Of a stretch of 47,503 nucleotides of DNA, positions 9,621 to 18,583 are shown one piece after another. The translations under genes and the position numbers were made by a program. The notes beneath the pieces were generated by a model, which saw nothing but the letters and a program-made list of their open reading frames with translations, had not been told where the DNA came from and made no database searches. Origin of the DNA: a virus; IMG/VR virus record IMGVR_UViG_3300027849_000015, positions 1-47,503 of that record. The stretch is one strand, 5' to 3'. Position 1 is the stretch's first letter. Each line of letters starts with the position of its first letter.

Positions 9621-9891
9621 CTCGTAGATGTACCTTACAGCTTGAACATGTTACTACTACGTAACTTTCTAACTCTCTACAATTACCACGTTCTACTCGC
9701 TCACCTCGACTTGTAACTTCAAGTGGGTGGTTGCATACTAGCCTAGCTGCTCTTTTCAATATGTTGATTTTGTCTTTTTCTTCTTCTCTATCTTCATCAG
9801 CGTTGGCTATAGCATTATCATACTTTTTAACACTAAGCGTTTCTAACTTTTCCGCTTCACTCATTAAGATTGTTACTGCATCATCACTCAT
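9613..9891 (-). CDS. Small cysteine-containing protein of unknown function
   Basis: A 92-residue protein overlapping the D12-like start by 8 bases. The first half is highly charged and helical (NADEDREEEKDKINILKRA). The second half has CNHP, a lone C, and CSSC, which could form a zinc site. It is the first gene after the ssDNA-binding-protein terminator and has no obvious promoter of its own, so it may depend on readthrough. Function not recognised. Confidence 0.7.
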   Translation of the reverse strand: MSDDAVTILMSEAEKLETLSVKKYDNAIANADEDREEEKDKINILKRAARLVCNHPLEVTSRGERVERGNCRELESYVVVTCSSCKVHLRDE

Positions 9892-9910
9892 TCAATTCTC
9901 CTTATAAATG

Positions 9911-9940
9911 AAAAAACGGGACATATTGCTACGTCCCGTT
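9911..9940 (-). terminator. Rho-independent terminator after the SSB gene
   Basis: On the minus strand, AACGGGAC, a 10-base loop, and GTCCCGTT are followed by a T-run. It lies 8 bases past the SSB stop. It probably lets the abundant SSB message stop here while some transcripts read on. Confidence 0.8.
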
Positions 9941-9947
9941 AATGGAA

Positions 9948-10610
9948 TTAATCTAATTCGTCAATTGCTTCCTGATCTGCACCAGCGGCAGATTCTTCTT
10001 TCTCACCTGAGATATGTTTCTCTAAGCGTTCAGATTGTGACTCGTAAGTCTCTTTAGGAAACAACTCTTCAATTGTTTTGATACCTTCAATCTTAGCTAG
10101 ATCTTCTGCAGCCATTGGTTCAGACTTACATTTCAACTGCTGTAAAGTATACTCTACGTTGAAAGGTAGTGGACCGGTACTCTTACGGGTAACTGTGACC
10201 CAAGTTCCTGTATCTAAATCTGTAGGATCGAACTGTAATTGTTGTGCTACTGAAATAATATCGTTTAAGATACCTTTCTTAAGCTGTAGAACTTCAACTG
10301 CACCAGTTGCTTTGTTAATTACTTGACATTTGTAAGACCATTGACAGCGAATATCTTCGCCTTTAATATCTAAAACGCCTTTGTCACGAACAGCACATGG
10401 GTTTGAGTTTTCAAACTTCTCTGTAGAACGGTTAAACTGTAAAGCTTCGAATGGTAAGTCTTTACCGTTTGCGCCTTTTACCCAGTAAGTATAAGCAGGT
10501 AAAATTGAATCTGGTAAAATTCGGAAAGTATTCTCTCCTGTTACTAGTTTCATGTACTTAACTTCTGATTTTACTGCGCCGCCGTTTAACTTGTTGAATG
10601 AAATTGCCAT
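9948..10610 (-). CDS. Probable single-stranded DNA-binding protein
   Basis: A 220-residue protein with a beta-rich core (KLVTGENTFRILPDS, AYTYWVKG, FEALQFNRS, GTWVTVTRKSTGPLPF) and an acidic C-terminal tail ending EAIDELD. That is the architecture of gp32-type phage ssDNA-binding proteins, whose acidic tail recruits replication partners. Support from context: tandem consensus promoters upstream, its own terminator, and a position between the D10-like helicase and D12-like nuclease. The call rests on layout and general resemblance, not on a diagnostic motif. Confidence 0.65.
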   Translation of the reverse strand: MAISFNKLNGGAVKSEVKYMKLVTGENTFRILPDSILPAYTYWVKGANGKDLPFEALQFNRSTEKFENSNPCAVRDKGVLDIKGEDIRCQWSYKCQVINKATGAVEVLQLKKGILNDIISVAQQLQFDPTDLDTGTWVTVTRKSTGPLPFNVEYTLQQLKCKSEPMAAEDLAKIEGIKTIEELFPKETYESQSERLEKHISGEKEESAAGADQEAIDELD

Positions 10611-10937
10611 CTATATATTTTCCTTTTTTAAAATAATTTTTGAGTTTGTTATAAGTGCTAGTGGGTTGCTTTTGATTACGTCAACAGATACCCATTCGGG
10701 CACTAGGTCAAGACTTACGTCTACCTCATTATTGTCTAAGTAATCGTCATAGCTACGAAGAGCACAAAGACCTAAGTATTCGGCCTTATGCTTATCGCTA
10801 ACCCAAAAAGCGTCCACTAAGGCTTTTGGGTTTACTATAAAGTTTATACCTTCTGTGCTATCCCTATAATAATCCAACATTTTAGTAGGATCACCATGGG
10901 CTAACAAGAAGATTGTTTCGTATGTAAAGAACTTCAT
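10611..10937 (-). CDS. Unknown protein upstream of SSB
   Basis: A 108-residue protein, the first gene behind two tandem promoters (10961-11077), ending directly against the SSB gene. It contains a hydrophobic N-terminus (FFTYETIFLLAHG) without a clear signal peptide and a region LCALRSYDDYL. Co-transcription with SSB suggests a replication or regulatory role. No family recognised. Confidence 0.75.
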   Translation of the reverse strand: MKFFTYETIFLLAHGDPTKMLDYYRDSTEGINFIVNPKALVDAFWVSDKHKAEYLGLCALRSYDDYLDNNEVDVSLDLVPEWVSVDVIKSNPLALITNSKIILKKENI

Positions 10938-10960
10938 TTAATCCCTCACTTCAAGATATT

Positions 10961-10989
10961 ATTATATCAACTTTTTTGATAATTGTCAA
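10961..10989 (-). promoter_or_regulatory. Sigma70-type promoter (SSB unit, proximal)
   Basis: On the minus strand: TTGACA (10989-10984), 17 bases, TATAAT (10966-10961). Both boxes are perfect consensus. It drives the 10611-10937 gene and SSB. Confidence 0.9.
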
Positions 10990-11048
10990 GAAGTTTTTTA
11001 ATTTAATCTGGAAACTGTATTTGATTCCCTTCTTTAACTTCTGAAACT

Positions 11049-11077
11049 ATTATATCGCTTTTTTAGGTAATTGTCAA
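11049..11077 (-). promoter_or_regulatory. Sigma70-type promoter (SSB unit, distal)
   Basis: On the minus strand: TTGACA (11077-11072), 17 bases, TATAAT (11054-11049), followed by AGTTTCAGAAGTTAAAG, a leader also found at other promoters here. It is a second perfect promoter 88 bp upstream of the first. Confidence 0.9.
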
Positions 11078-11085
11078 TAGATTTT

Positions 11086-12399
11086 TTAAATTATTATTCC
11101 TTGGAATTTAATATCCCAACCTTTTTCTATATAAAATTTCTTGCGACTGTTTCTGTGACGTTTACCAGTATTGCCGTCAAGTCCCATGTCTACTATAATG
11201 GGGGGTAATTTATCTTTGCCTTGTCGCATCACACGACCACATATCTGTTCTAGTAATGGTGCGTTATTAATGGGTGTTCCTAGTATTACACAGCTAAGGG
11301 CACTTACTGATACTCCCTCACTGAATATAGACTGTGTTCCCCAAAGTATAGATGCTCCTGAATCAGCAGCCTCCATAGCCTCAAGTATTTGTCGTCTTTC
11401 GGCAGTATCATTAATTTTGCCCGTGACCATAAGACTATAGCTCTCAGTCTGTATATGCCCCCATTCTAGTAAGTCCGTTCTGTCACATAAAACTAGTACT
11501 TTATGCCCTGCCTCTGCATACGCATCCGCTAGTTTAAGTATTTGACTACGATATACCTCATTATTAATTAATTCAGTAATCTTATTAGCCCAAGGTATAA
11601 ACTCATTAGCACTTAGAGGAATACCCGTGTCCCATAAATGAGCCGTAGGCGCTATCGTATTTTCTTGCTTTGCAATAAATACATCCTGTCCGAAGTAATC
11701 GGGCAGAACACAATGTAATCCGTCTTTTCTTTCGAGAGTTCCCGATAGTCCTATCTTATGTGATGCTTTAGACGCGTTTAATGTATCTGTAAAAGTTTTG
11801 GCAGGACACCTATGTACTTCATCACAAATCAAAGTACCAAACATGTCTCCCAAGTCTTTCATCTTATTCCTAACAGTCTGTATATTTCCTACACAGATAA
11901 CAGGTTTTGTGTCAAACTTGCCCCCGCCAATAATCCCTGGAGTAAACCCTAGATGCTTTTCAATTTCAGAAATCCACATATCACGTATAGTGGTAGTAGT
12001 AGTAATTATTAAAGCTTTCTTTTGAAACTTATGTATAAGCCCCAAACCTGCTATAGTCTTACCCCAACCTACCTTAGCATTTAGCAAACCATTCTCAGAT
12101 AAAAAATCTATAGATTCTTGCTGGTTCTCCCTTGGTGTAAATAAAGGGTCAGGTATTACTACCTCAGCTTTAGTACGTTTATCTATGATTTCATAATCTT
12201 CAGGAATCATATCCAGTCTTCCACTGGGTATAGAGACTACCGTATTACTAATTCTAATCATATTTCGTATAACTAAAGGATATGGAGAGATAGGTTCTTG
12301 ACTTATTTCGTATGTCAAGGCAGACATTAGTTCTAAGTCTAGTTCCGACCCTTTTTCACAATTTAAGTAAATTCTATTGCTTAATACTGCCTTGCTCAT
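11086..12399 (-). CDS. SF2 DNA helicase (T5 D10-like, UvsW-type)
   Basis: A 437-residue superfamily 2 helicase. Motifs: Walker A AKVGWGKT at 108-116, DEVH box at 193-196, motif III GLSGT near 220, and motif VI QICGRVMRQGKDK near 385-397. Such phage helicases unwind branched DNA and remodel forks and recombination intermediates. It overlaps the stop of the 161-residue gene by four bases. It lies close behind the polymerase gene, much as D9-D10 in T5 but with one small gene between. The N-terminal 90 residues are probably a DNA-binding wedge. Confidence 0.93.
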   Translation of the reverse strand: MSKAVLSNRIYLNCEKGSELDLELMSALTYEISQEPISPYPLVIRNMIRISNTVVSIPSGRLDMIPEDYEIIDKRTKAEVVIPDPLFTPRENQQESIDFLSENGLLNAKVGWGKTIAGLGLIHKFQKKALIITTTTTIRDMWISEIEKHLGFTPGIIGGGKFDTKPVICVGNIQTVRNKMKDLGDMFGTLICDEVHRCPAKTFTDTLNASKASHKIGLSGTLERKDGLHCVLPDYFGQDVFIAKQENTIAPTAHLWDTGIPLSANEFIPWANKITELINNEVYRSQILKLADAYAEAGHKVLVLCDRTDLLEWGHIQTESYSLMVTGKINDTAERRQILEAMEAADSGASILWGTQSIFSEGVSVSALSCVILGTPINNAPLLEQICGRVMRQGKDKLPPIIVDMGLDGNTGKRHRNSRKKFYIEKGWDIKFQGIII

Positions 12400-12881
12400 A
12401 TTTTCTTCCTAGTATTAGGGACTCTATCATTAATTAAATTAAATAACAAGTGCCTATTGCCCATTTTAACTACTTGAGCGTATTTATAATTGCCTTGAGA
12501 TACTATAAATTTAGTAGACAAGCCCTTGACCTCAATACCCCAACTGCCAGTAGGAGTTCTCCAGTTACTAATAATAGGTAAGCATTGTACTTCATAAAAT
12601 TTAGTAGGCTTCCAAGTAACTACTCCGCCCGTAGAGTCAATAAACTTGCGGCATTTAGTATTTATTAACTGGCTTAGATTTTCTATTCTTTTATTTATAG
12701 GATATAGATCATACGGTAAAATAATACTAAGTAAGTCCATTCTTCTTTCAGAATATTTATTAGCCCAAGGAAGAATAGTGTCTAACACATACTTATTAGT
12801 ATGTGTTATAATTATCTTATAAACACCCTCTTCTGTGATGTTTACATATTTACGCATCTCATAGAGGGGGAAGTTAATCAC
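12396..12881 (-). CDS. Unknown protein between polymerase and helicase
   Basis: A 161-residue protein with a basic C-terminus (RVPNTRKKI). The GTG at 12881 overlaps the polymerase stop as GTGA; an ATG at 12857 (MRKYVNITEEG) is an alternative start. It contains VTWKPTKFYEVQCLP and GSWGIEVKG, suggesting a compact alpha/beta fold. Its position between the polymerase and the helicase suggests a replication accessory role. No family recognised. Confidence 0.75.
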   Translation of the reverse strand: MINFPLYEMRKYVNITEEGVYKIIITHTNKYVLDTILPWANKYSERRMDLLSIILPYDLYPINKRIENLSQLINTKCRKFIDSTGGVVTWKPTKFYEVQCLPIISNWRTPTGSWGIEVKGLSTKFIVSQGNYKYAQVVKMGNRHLLFNLINDRVPNTRKKI

Positions 12882-15238
12882 GACACAGCCGCAAGATCTG
12901 GGAACATTTTATCAAGCTTACCACAAGAGTAATCCCTAGAACCACCAATTTCTGAGTCTTGCTCTATACCAACTGGAGTGTTAGGAATAGAACAGCCTCT
13001 TGGCTTCTGGATGTGTCTGCAAAGAATTTCTAAGTATTCATCTACTAGATCTTCTCTAACCAAAGCTACAACACTATCGTGTACTAACGCAAAGATTTCA
13101 ACATCTAGGTTTTTCTCAAGAATTTCAGTATCTGCACCAACAGCGCCCATTAATAGATGATCTGAACTAACAGACTGAATTATTGCATTAAAACCTGATC
13201 TAACCTCACCAGCAGCAATACCTCTATCAGAAGAATTGATGTTATGCAGTCTACGTTTACGACCAAAGTGATTATAAATAAATCCTTGTGATTTAATTTC
13301 TTGATGACAATTATCAATCCAACGCTTAAGTTTCTTAAACTTATTAAAATAAGTAGTAATATATTCTTTAGCATCATCAGCAGTACAACTAGCCAACTGA
13401 CCTACTTCTAAAAAGGCTTCATTAACCGCTTCTGCAACTTTCTTAGGACCAGAGCCGTATAAAATACCGAACGAGATAGCTTTTGCTGCTTGTCGAAGTG
13501 CTGGGTATAGCTTTTTAACTTCTGCAGGCTCACATGCCATACCAAATACCATATGTGCAATGTTACTATGGAAATCTGGATATTTATCAGGATCTCTAGT
13601 CATGTTGATAAATACTTGTTGCATAGCTTTATCTCCCGACAATACCGCAGCATAATAAATCTCAGCTGTTGTTAAATCGGCAGCAACTATTTTATACCCT
13701 GGAGGAGCAACAACACAACCTTTAATTATTGGATTATCTCTAGGTAGTTGTTGCATATTAAATTTACCAGAAGAACTAAGTCTGCCAGAAGTAGTAGAAG
13801 TCAAGTTAAAACCTGTACGTACTTTTTGATCTTTATCAATAACTGGCAACAGTTTATCAATGTATGTGGAAATTAATTTGGTTTTCTGTCTAATATCTAG
13901 TATTAGTTTAGGCACGTGATTAATCTCACCTAATTCTTTAAGAACCTCAGAATCTGTAGATATTGCGCCTGTACCCGTAATTTTACCTGTAGGAGCTAAC
14001 CCTATGTAATCAAACAATAATTTACGTAATTGTGGTACTGAATTAGGATTAAATACTTCACCCTGATCTTGTTCTAATTGAGATATTTCTGGTACTTCAT
14101 ACAACTTAGTTTTTAAGTCCATAAGCTCTAGGGATAATAACTCTTTTGCAACTTCTAGGCGGTTTCTATTAATAGGAATACCTCTAGCTTCCATTTTAGT
14201 TAAGAAATGTAGTGCTGGTAGCATCATATCGTTGTAACAATCTAATAGTTTTTTATTCTTTTGTAAAATAGGATAAAACTTGTAATATAACTGTAAAGTA
14301 GCATCTGTATCTTTTGCTGCATATAACTTTATAATGTCCCACGGAATTAGATCATAAGAGAAGTCTCCCACTTTCATACCATGAGTTTTACAGTATTGTC
14401 TTTTAAACTCATCCAACTCTCTATCGTAATCACCTAAAGTACCATACTTCATAGTTAAAGATTTTAAGCCGTGAGTACCTTGACGTTCATCTAATAAATA
14501 ATGAATAATCATAGTATCGTGTATATCTCTACCTATAAATTCAATATTAAAATGGTAGGTTAAAAAGTGCATGTCGAACTTAGCGTTATGTAGTACTATA
14601 CGTCTTGTATCTACTATTTTCTGCATTAAGTCAATACATTCTTGGTCAAAAGCATCAGCATCCATATAAACACCTTGATCAACTCTGTGTGACATAGAAA
14701 CGCCTAAGATAAAACCATCTCTAGCAGCTAACGCGCTAGTTTCTGTATCTAGACCAATAACATCATACTTTTCTGTTTTATATACTTTATTTAGATACGC
14801 CTTGATACTTTCTGTTTCTTTGAAAAACTCATAGTGTCTTGGTATTTCTTCTACTTGTTTTTCCATAATGACAGCATGTATGCTTTGTACTGTTTGGTCA
14901 AATACAGGTTTGTTTTCTGGTTTAAAGGCTAACATAGCAGGGCTAATACTTGCTATAAACTTAACACCTTCAAACTCTGGTTTAGGTGGAGTTAACTTAC
15001 CAGAATAATCAGTTACAGCAGTAGCTTTTGTAAACATTTTTAATGCTTCAGATCCTACCAATATTACGTAGTCATAGTTTTCGGGTATAAAATCTACTCC
15101 AATTTTTAAATCTACATCACGCTTTAGTAACCTATCAACTTTTTTGCTTGATAGGTTATATATAGTTAAGTCTGAAAGATTATACTGTCTTTCATATTTA
15201 ATATTACTTGGCATTTTCTGCACTACTGCTATTTTCAT
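12878..15238 (-). CDS. Family-A DNA polymerase with 3'-5' exonuclease (T5 D9-like)
   Basis: The 786-residue replicative polymerase. Exonuclease residues: D164 and E166 in GLDTETSAL, D222 in HNAKFDMHF, Y306 and D310 in YAAKDTDAT. Polymerase motif A is ADLTTAEIYYAA (D521), motif B RQAAKAISFGILYG (582-595), motif C LVHDSVVAL (D721). There is no 5' nuclease domain; the D15-like gene supplies it. Motif A has TTAE where most family members have SQIE. Residues about 56-120 resemble a degenerate uracil-DNA-glycosylase fold (VGSEALKMF, then SPAMLAF). The start overlaps the preceding gene as ATGA. Confidence 0.97.
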   Translation of the reverse strand: MKIAVVQKMPSNIKYERQYNLSDLTIYNLSSKKVDRLLKRDVDLKIGVDFIPENYDYVILVGSEALKMFTKATAVTDYSGKLTPPKPEFEGVKFIASISPAMLAFKPENKPVFDQTVQSIHAVIMEKQVEEIPRHYEFFKETESIKAYLNKVYKTEKYDVIGLDTETSALAARDGFILGVSMSHRVDQGVYMDADAFDQECIDLMQKIVDTRRIVLHNAKFDMHFLTYHFNIEFIGRDIHDTMIIHYLLDERQGTHGLKSLTMKYGTLGDYDRELDEFKRQYCKTHGMKVGDFSYDLIPWDIIKLYAAKDTDATLQLYYKFYPILQKNKKLLDCYNDMMLPALHFLTKMEARGIPINRNRLEVAKELLSLELMDLKTKLYEVPEISQLEQDQGEVFNPNSVPQLRKLLFDYIGLAPTGKITGTGAISTDSEVLKELGEINHVPKLILDIRQKTKLISTYIDKLLPVIDKDQKVRTGFNLTSTTSGRLSSSGKFNMQQLPRDNPIIKGCVVAPPGYKIVAADLTTAEIYYAAVLSGDKAMQQVFINMTRDPDKYPDFHSNIAHMVFGMACEPAEVKKLYPALRQAAKAISFGILYGSGPKKVAEAVNEAFLEVGQLASCTADDAKEYITTYFNKFKKLKRWIDNCHQEIKSQGFIYNHFGRKRRLHNINSSDRGIAAGEVRSGFNAIIQSVSSDHLLMGAVGADTEILEKNLDVEIFALVHDSVVALVREDLVDEYLEILCRHIQKPRGCSIPNTPVGIEQDSEIGGSRDYSCGKLDKMFPDLAAVS

Positions 15239-15435
15239 TCTGTAATACCTTCACAAATTTCTAGTAACTCTGGCTTGGATTTAATACTTATTTCTTCACA
15301 CAGCTCTGTACCTGACAACTCTGCTGAAAACACAGGTCTGCCCAGTACTTCTTCAATATACTTATGCATATCTCCCATGTCACCTAGTAGTATTCCTGTG
15401 TACGCACCTATTACTGCTGCTTCTCGTTTATTCAT
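15235..15435 (-). CDS. Small conserved phage protein (DUF7736-like)
   Basis: A 66-residue protein starting MNKREAAVIGAYTGILLG, with MHKYIEEVLGRPVFSAEL. This resembles a small widespread phage family (DUF7736, from memory) of unknown function. It overlaps the polymerase start by four bases and lies right behind a promoter, so it is the lead gene of the polymerase unit. A good ribosome site (AGGAG) precedes the ATG. Confidence 0.75.
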   Translation of the reverse strand: MNKREAAVIGAYTGILLGDMGDMHKYIEEVLGRPVFSAELSGTELCEEISIKSKPELLEICEGITE

Positions 15436-15463
15436 TTAGTTATTCTCCTAATTATTAGATTAT

Positions 15464-15492
15464 ATTATACATGGTTTCTAACCATTTCGCAA
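15464..15492 (-). promoter_or_regulatory. Probable promoter ahead of the polymerase unit
   Basis: On the minus strand: TTGCGA (15492-15487), 17 bases, TATAAT (15469-15464). The -35 box overlaps the last codons of the primase gene. The -10 is perfect; the -35 is a 4 of 6 match to consensus. Confidence 0.7.
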
Positions 15493-16344
15493 ATACTTTT
15501 TTAACGTATTTATGTACTGATCAGTCATAGTAGCAGGGTCTTCTCCCTCTTCAAGAGGTATGTTTTCTACTAGTAATTCTGTTTTATGTTTTATCATTTT
15601 TTCTATGTTCTCTGCTGCACTACGTCCTGCAGCATCCCCATCCATTAGTAGGTATACTTTCTGTAATCCTGCCAACATATAGGGCATTAATAAATCTTGT
15701 ATAGTATCAAATGTAACACTTTTAGTTCCAAATATAGTTACTGCATTGGTTAACCCTTTGCCGTGTAAGTATAATGCATCTAATAAGCCCTCAGTTAATA
15801 TTATAGAACCTTCTATCATTTCTATTTTATTTATTGCAGGATACCAAGGTAAACTAACATTAGAAGGGTACATCAAGTACTTAGGCTTAGCGTCTGTTCG
15901 CATAAATCTACCTTGAAACCCCACTATAACTCCCCGATTATCTGATATTGGGAATACAATCCTATCTTCCATACCTATAGTACTTGTGGTATGTGCATCA
16001 AACTTGCTCATTATATGTGCAGGTATGCCTCTAAACATTTCGTTAATAAAAAAGGCGTCTGGAGAGATTTCGAATCCTGCCCATGACGCCTTCCTTAAAT
16101 CCGTTATTACTTCTTTGATTCCAGTAACCCTAGAATTAAAGATATTTCTGTATCTATTGAATCTTGTAAATACGTTTCCTTTGTACCCACAACCCAAACA
16201 ATGATACTTTCCGTCCTCACGGTCGATACGCATAGAGGGGTTTTCATCTTCATGTTCAGGGTTAAAACACTTAACTAGTAAGTCTTTTCCTTTGCTATGA
16301 AATCTGATGTCTTTATCATTAAGTAGCTTTTCTACTTCTGTCAT
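15478..16344 (-). CDS. DNA primase (DnaG-type)
   Basis: A 288-residue primase that should make RNA primers at the fork. It has a CHC2 zinc finger with C26, H31, C49 and C52, followed by a TOPRIM domain: ILTEGLLDALYL (catalytic E), then YLLMDGDAAGRSAAEN (the DxD metal site). The protein is short for DnaG and lacks a separate helicase-binding domain. Its ATG overlaps the replicative helicase stop (ATGA), so the two are translated together and probably act as a primosome. Confidence 0.92.
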   Translation of the reverse strand: MTEVEKLLNDKDIRFHSKGKDLLVKCFNPEHEDENPSMRIDREDGKYHCLGCGYKGNVFTRFNRYRNIFNSRVTGIKEVITDLRKASWAGFEISPDAFFINEMFRGIPAHIMSKFDAHTTSTIGMEDRIVFPISDNRGVIVGFQGRFMRTDAKPKYLMYPSNVSLPWYPAINKIEMIEGSIILTEGLLDALYLHGKGLTNAVTIFGTKSVTFDTIQDLLMPYMLAGLQKVYLLMDGDAAGRSAAENIEKMIKHKTELLVENIPLEEGEDPATMTDQYINTLKKYLRNG

Positions 16345-17744
16345 AATAAGTCTCCCTCTCTAGCCTCTTCTTTTTTAAATTGTGGAGTTGCCTCCACAGC
16401 TTCTTCTCCGTCCATGTCCTCTAAATCAATCTCTGTGGGATCAATAGTTAGAGTCTTCCAGTCCATCCGAAGTCCATACTTTCCATCGTCCTTAGCAGAA
16501 CGAGATTTAGTAGTTTCTAGTGCCATAAGTCCTGATTCTTTATCCATTATTTGAATAAGTTGAGCCAAATCCGCAGCATCTAGTATGCCTTTAGCAAACC
16601 TAGTACCACCATTGTCGTCCATCTGATAAGGAGATACCAAACATACGTCATTTTTTCTTGCTTGATTTTTTAGTAGTTTACCTAATGTAATCTGGGTTTT
16701 CCAGTCATAAGGGTCTGCTCCAGGCTCTAAAACTAACTGATTAATGTAATCTACTACAACTAAAGTTAATAAGTCTCCATACCTACTTTTATAGGAAGAT
16801 ACTTTTACATCTAATGTGGAGATTGTCAAGTCTCTATCATCTAGAATTATAATACGACCCTCATCTTTTTCTTTACAAGTGCTTTGCAGCTCGTCTTGAA
16901 AGTCAAATACGTTAGGTTCTGTATTAAGAATAAAGTGTTTTTCATAAACCTTATCCCCATCTATAAATAGAGATGCCATTACTTGTGCTAGTTTTACATT
17001 ATCTTCCTCAGTAAGCTCATCTTTTCTCAGCTTAGAAAATTCTACTTGAGCGAGTACACATATTATACGATGCCAACACTCCTCAGCAGTCATTTCTATA
17101 GTTGCATAGATAGATACATTGCCTTGCTTGTGTTGTTGTGCTATTAAATTAGCGCAAAATACTGACTTACCACTACCACGCTTACCCCCTAGTAGTACAA
17201 ACTCTTGTCTGTAATAACCACCTGCTTCGTAATCCCAAGCATTACAAATACCACACAACATTTTAGCTTTAGCTAATGCTTCTGCTCGTTTGAATACGGG
17301 AATACTTTTTGCTGTAAATACAACATCTGATGTAGTTAATGTCTCTTCTAGTTGGATAGGTAAATAAGCTAACTTATCTAGTAATTCGTGTCTACCTAGT
17401 AATGATATATCTTGTAGTAATTCGTCTAACATATCCAAAGTAACATTCTGTGCACTTTGGTTTGCTAGTTCGTCTATTGCTACTCTTATATCAACATCTT
17501 TAGTGTCTATTAAAGAAATAGATGCTATAGCTGATAAAGTTTTTCTGTCTCTGCTTCTGAATACTTCAAGTTCTTGCATACTAGGGATTTGTCCCTTAGT
17601 ATCATAAAATTCTTTAATATGTCTTAAAACAGCTTTGAATGTGTTAGTAAAATAATCTGGTTTGAGTTCAGAATATGAAGATAGTGCTAGCTCTTTATTT
17701 TCTTCGGTTAGAAGGAGCTTTATAGTTACGCCCTCTAAATTCAC
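16341..17744 (-). CDS. DnaB-like replicative helicase
   Basis: A 467-residue RecA-fold helicase. Walker A is LLGGKRGSGKS at about 184-194, followed by YATIEMTAEECWHRI (the DnaB E-M motif), Walker B LLTLVVVDYINQL, and a QMDDNGGTRFAKGILDAADLA loop region. The first 150 residues (LKPDYFTNTFKAVLRHIKEF) resemble the DnaB N-terminal helical domain. It should drive the fork together with the overlapping primase. No loader gene is obvious nearby. Confidence 0.93.
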   Translation of the reverse strand: MNLEGVTIKLLLTEENKELALSSYSELKPDYFTNTFKAVLRHIKEFYDTKGQIPSMQELEVFRSRDRKTLSAIASISLIDTKDVDIRVAIDELANQSAQNVTLDMLDELLQDISLLGRHELLDKLAYLPIQLEETLTTSDVVFTAKSIPVFKRAEALAKAKMLCGICNAWDYEAGGYYRQEFVLLGGKRGSGKSVFCANLIAQQHKQGNVSIYATIEMTAEECWHRIICVLAQVEFSKLRKDELTEEDNVKLAQVMASLFIDGDKVYEKHFILNTEPNVFDFQDELQSTCKEKDEGRIIILDDRDLTISTLDVKVSSYKSRYGDLLTLVVVDYINQLVLEPGADPYDWKTQITLGKLLKNQARKNDVCLVSPYQMDDNGGTRFAKGILDAADLAQLIQIMDKESGLMALETTKSRSAKDDGKYGLRMDWKTLTIDPTEIDLEDMDGEEAVEATPQFKKEEAREGDLL

Positions 17745-17802
17745 GTTATCACCTCGATGTATCTTGGGAAGTAATTTATCATCTTAGTTCTCCCCTTATA
17801 AA

Positions 17803-17829
17803 CAAAAAAGGATGGCGAAAGCCACCCTT
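17803..17829 (-). terminator. Rho-independent terminator after the D5-like gene
   Basis: On the minus strand: AAGGGTGGC, loop TTTC, GCCATCCTT, then a T-run. It lies 17 bases past the D5-like stop and separates that unit from the helicase-primase unit. Confidence 0.85.
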
Positions 17830-17845
17830 AATTTACATCAATTCA

Positions 17846-18580
17846 TTACGCTGTTTTTTCATCTAACTTAGCACGTTTTGCTGCACCATCATAGTCTGCA
17901 CAAGTAAGACCGCGACGACTTAAAGTAGATTTGATACCACGTTCAGTTTTATCTGTAGTAGCTTCAACTAAATCAGCAACAGTCATAGAGGTAATATCTA
18001 GACCGGCTAAGAAATCAGAAGTTTCTTTAGCGTTGCTTGTTTCTTGCTTAGGCATAGCAACAATTTCATTGCCACGTAGTAAGCTAAGAGCTTTACCACG
18101 AACACTTGCTAAAGGCTTACCGAATGCTTCGGCTAATGATTCCATAGAACCGCCAGCTTCAACGATGCTGATGAACTGAGCTTCTTCTGCTTCAGTGTAT
18201 GTACGTGGAGCTTTTACTTTCTCAGCTTTGCGTACGTGACTAAACAATTCCATACTTAGTAATTTACCTTGAACTTGCTTAGCATTGAATGTTCCGCCTT
18301 CAAAAGATGCTGCGATCTCTGCATAAGTTAATGAGCCTGAGTTTGCTGTTACAAGGCTAGTAATATCTGCTTCTTGAGAGTCAGTCCAAGCTGAAGCTTT
18401 AGGAGCTGCTTTATCTACTTCGTAATCCATTTTACGTAATTTTGCGCCTACAGAGCGAGAAGTAGTTTCTAAGTCTACTGCGATTTCTGTTAAACGATCT
18501 TGTGATACTGGTTGAGTGCCACCTACTAATTCTACTAAGCGGGCTGTGTTTACTTCATTCCAATTGATTTTTGCTGACAT
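17846..18580 (-). CDS. D5-like DNA-binding regulator with four Myb/SANT-like repeats
   Basis: A 244-residue protein made of four helix-turn-helix repeats: residues about 5-52 (NWNEVNTARLVELV), 64-112 (AWTDSQEADITSLV), 126-168 (TYTEAEEAQFISIV) and 193-232. Each begins with an aromatic residue followed by an acidic helix, as in Myb/SANT domains, and has a basic third helix (SVGAKLRKM, SVRGKALSL, GIKSTLSRRG). In T5 the gene near the ligase encodes D5, an abundant dsDNA-binding protein that represses early and supports late transcription. Its own terminator and upstream promoter (19378-19406) suggest strong expression. The D5 assignment is inferred from position and architecture. Confidence 0.75.
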   Translation of the reverse strand: MSAKINWNEVNTARLVELVGGTQPVSQDRLTEIAVDLETTSRSVGAKLRKMDYEVDKAAPKASAWTDSQEADITSLVTANSGSLTYAEIAASFEGGTFNAKQVQGKLLSMELFSHVRKAEKVKAPRTYTEAEEAQFISIVEAGGSMESLAEAFGKPLASVRGKALSLLRGNEIVAMPKQETSNAKETSDFLAGLDITSMTVADLVEATTDKTERGIKSTLSRRGLTCADYDGAAKRAKLDEKTA

Positions 18581-18583
18581 TTT

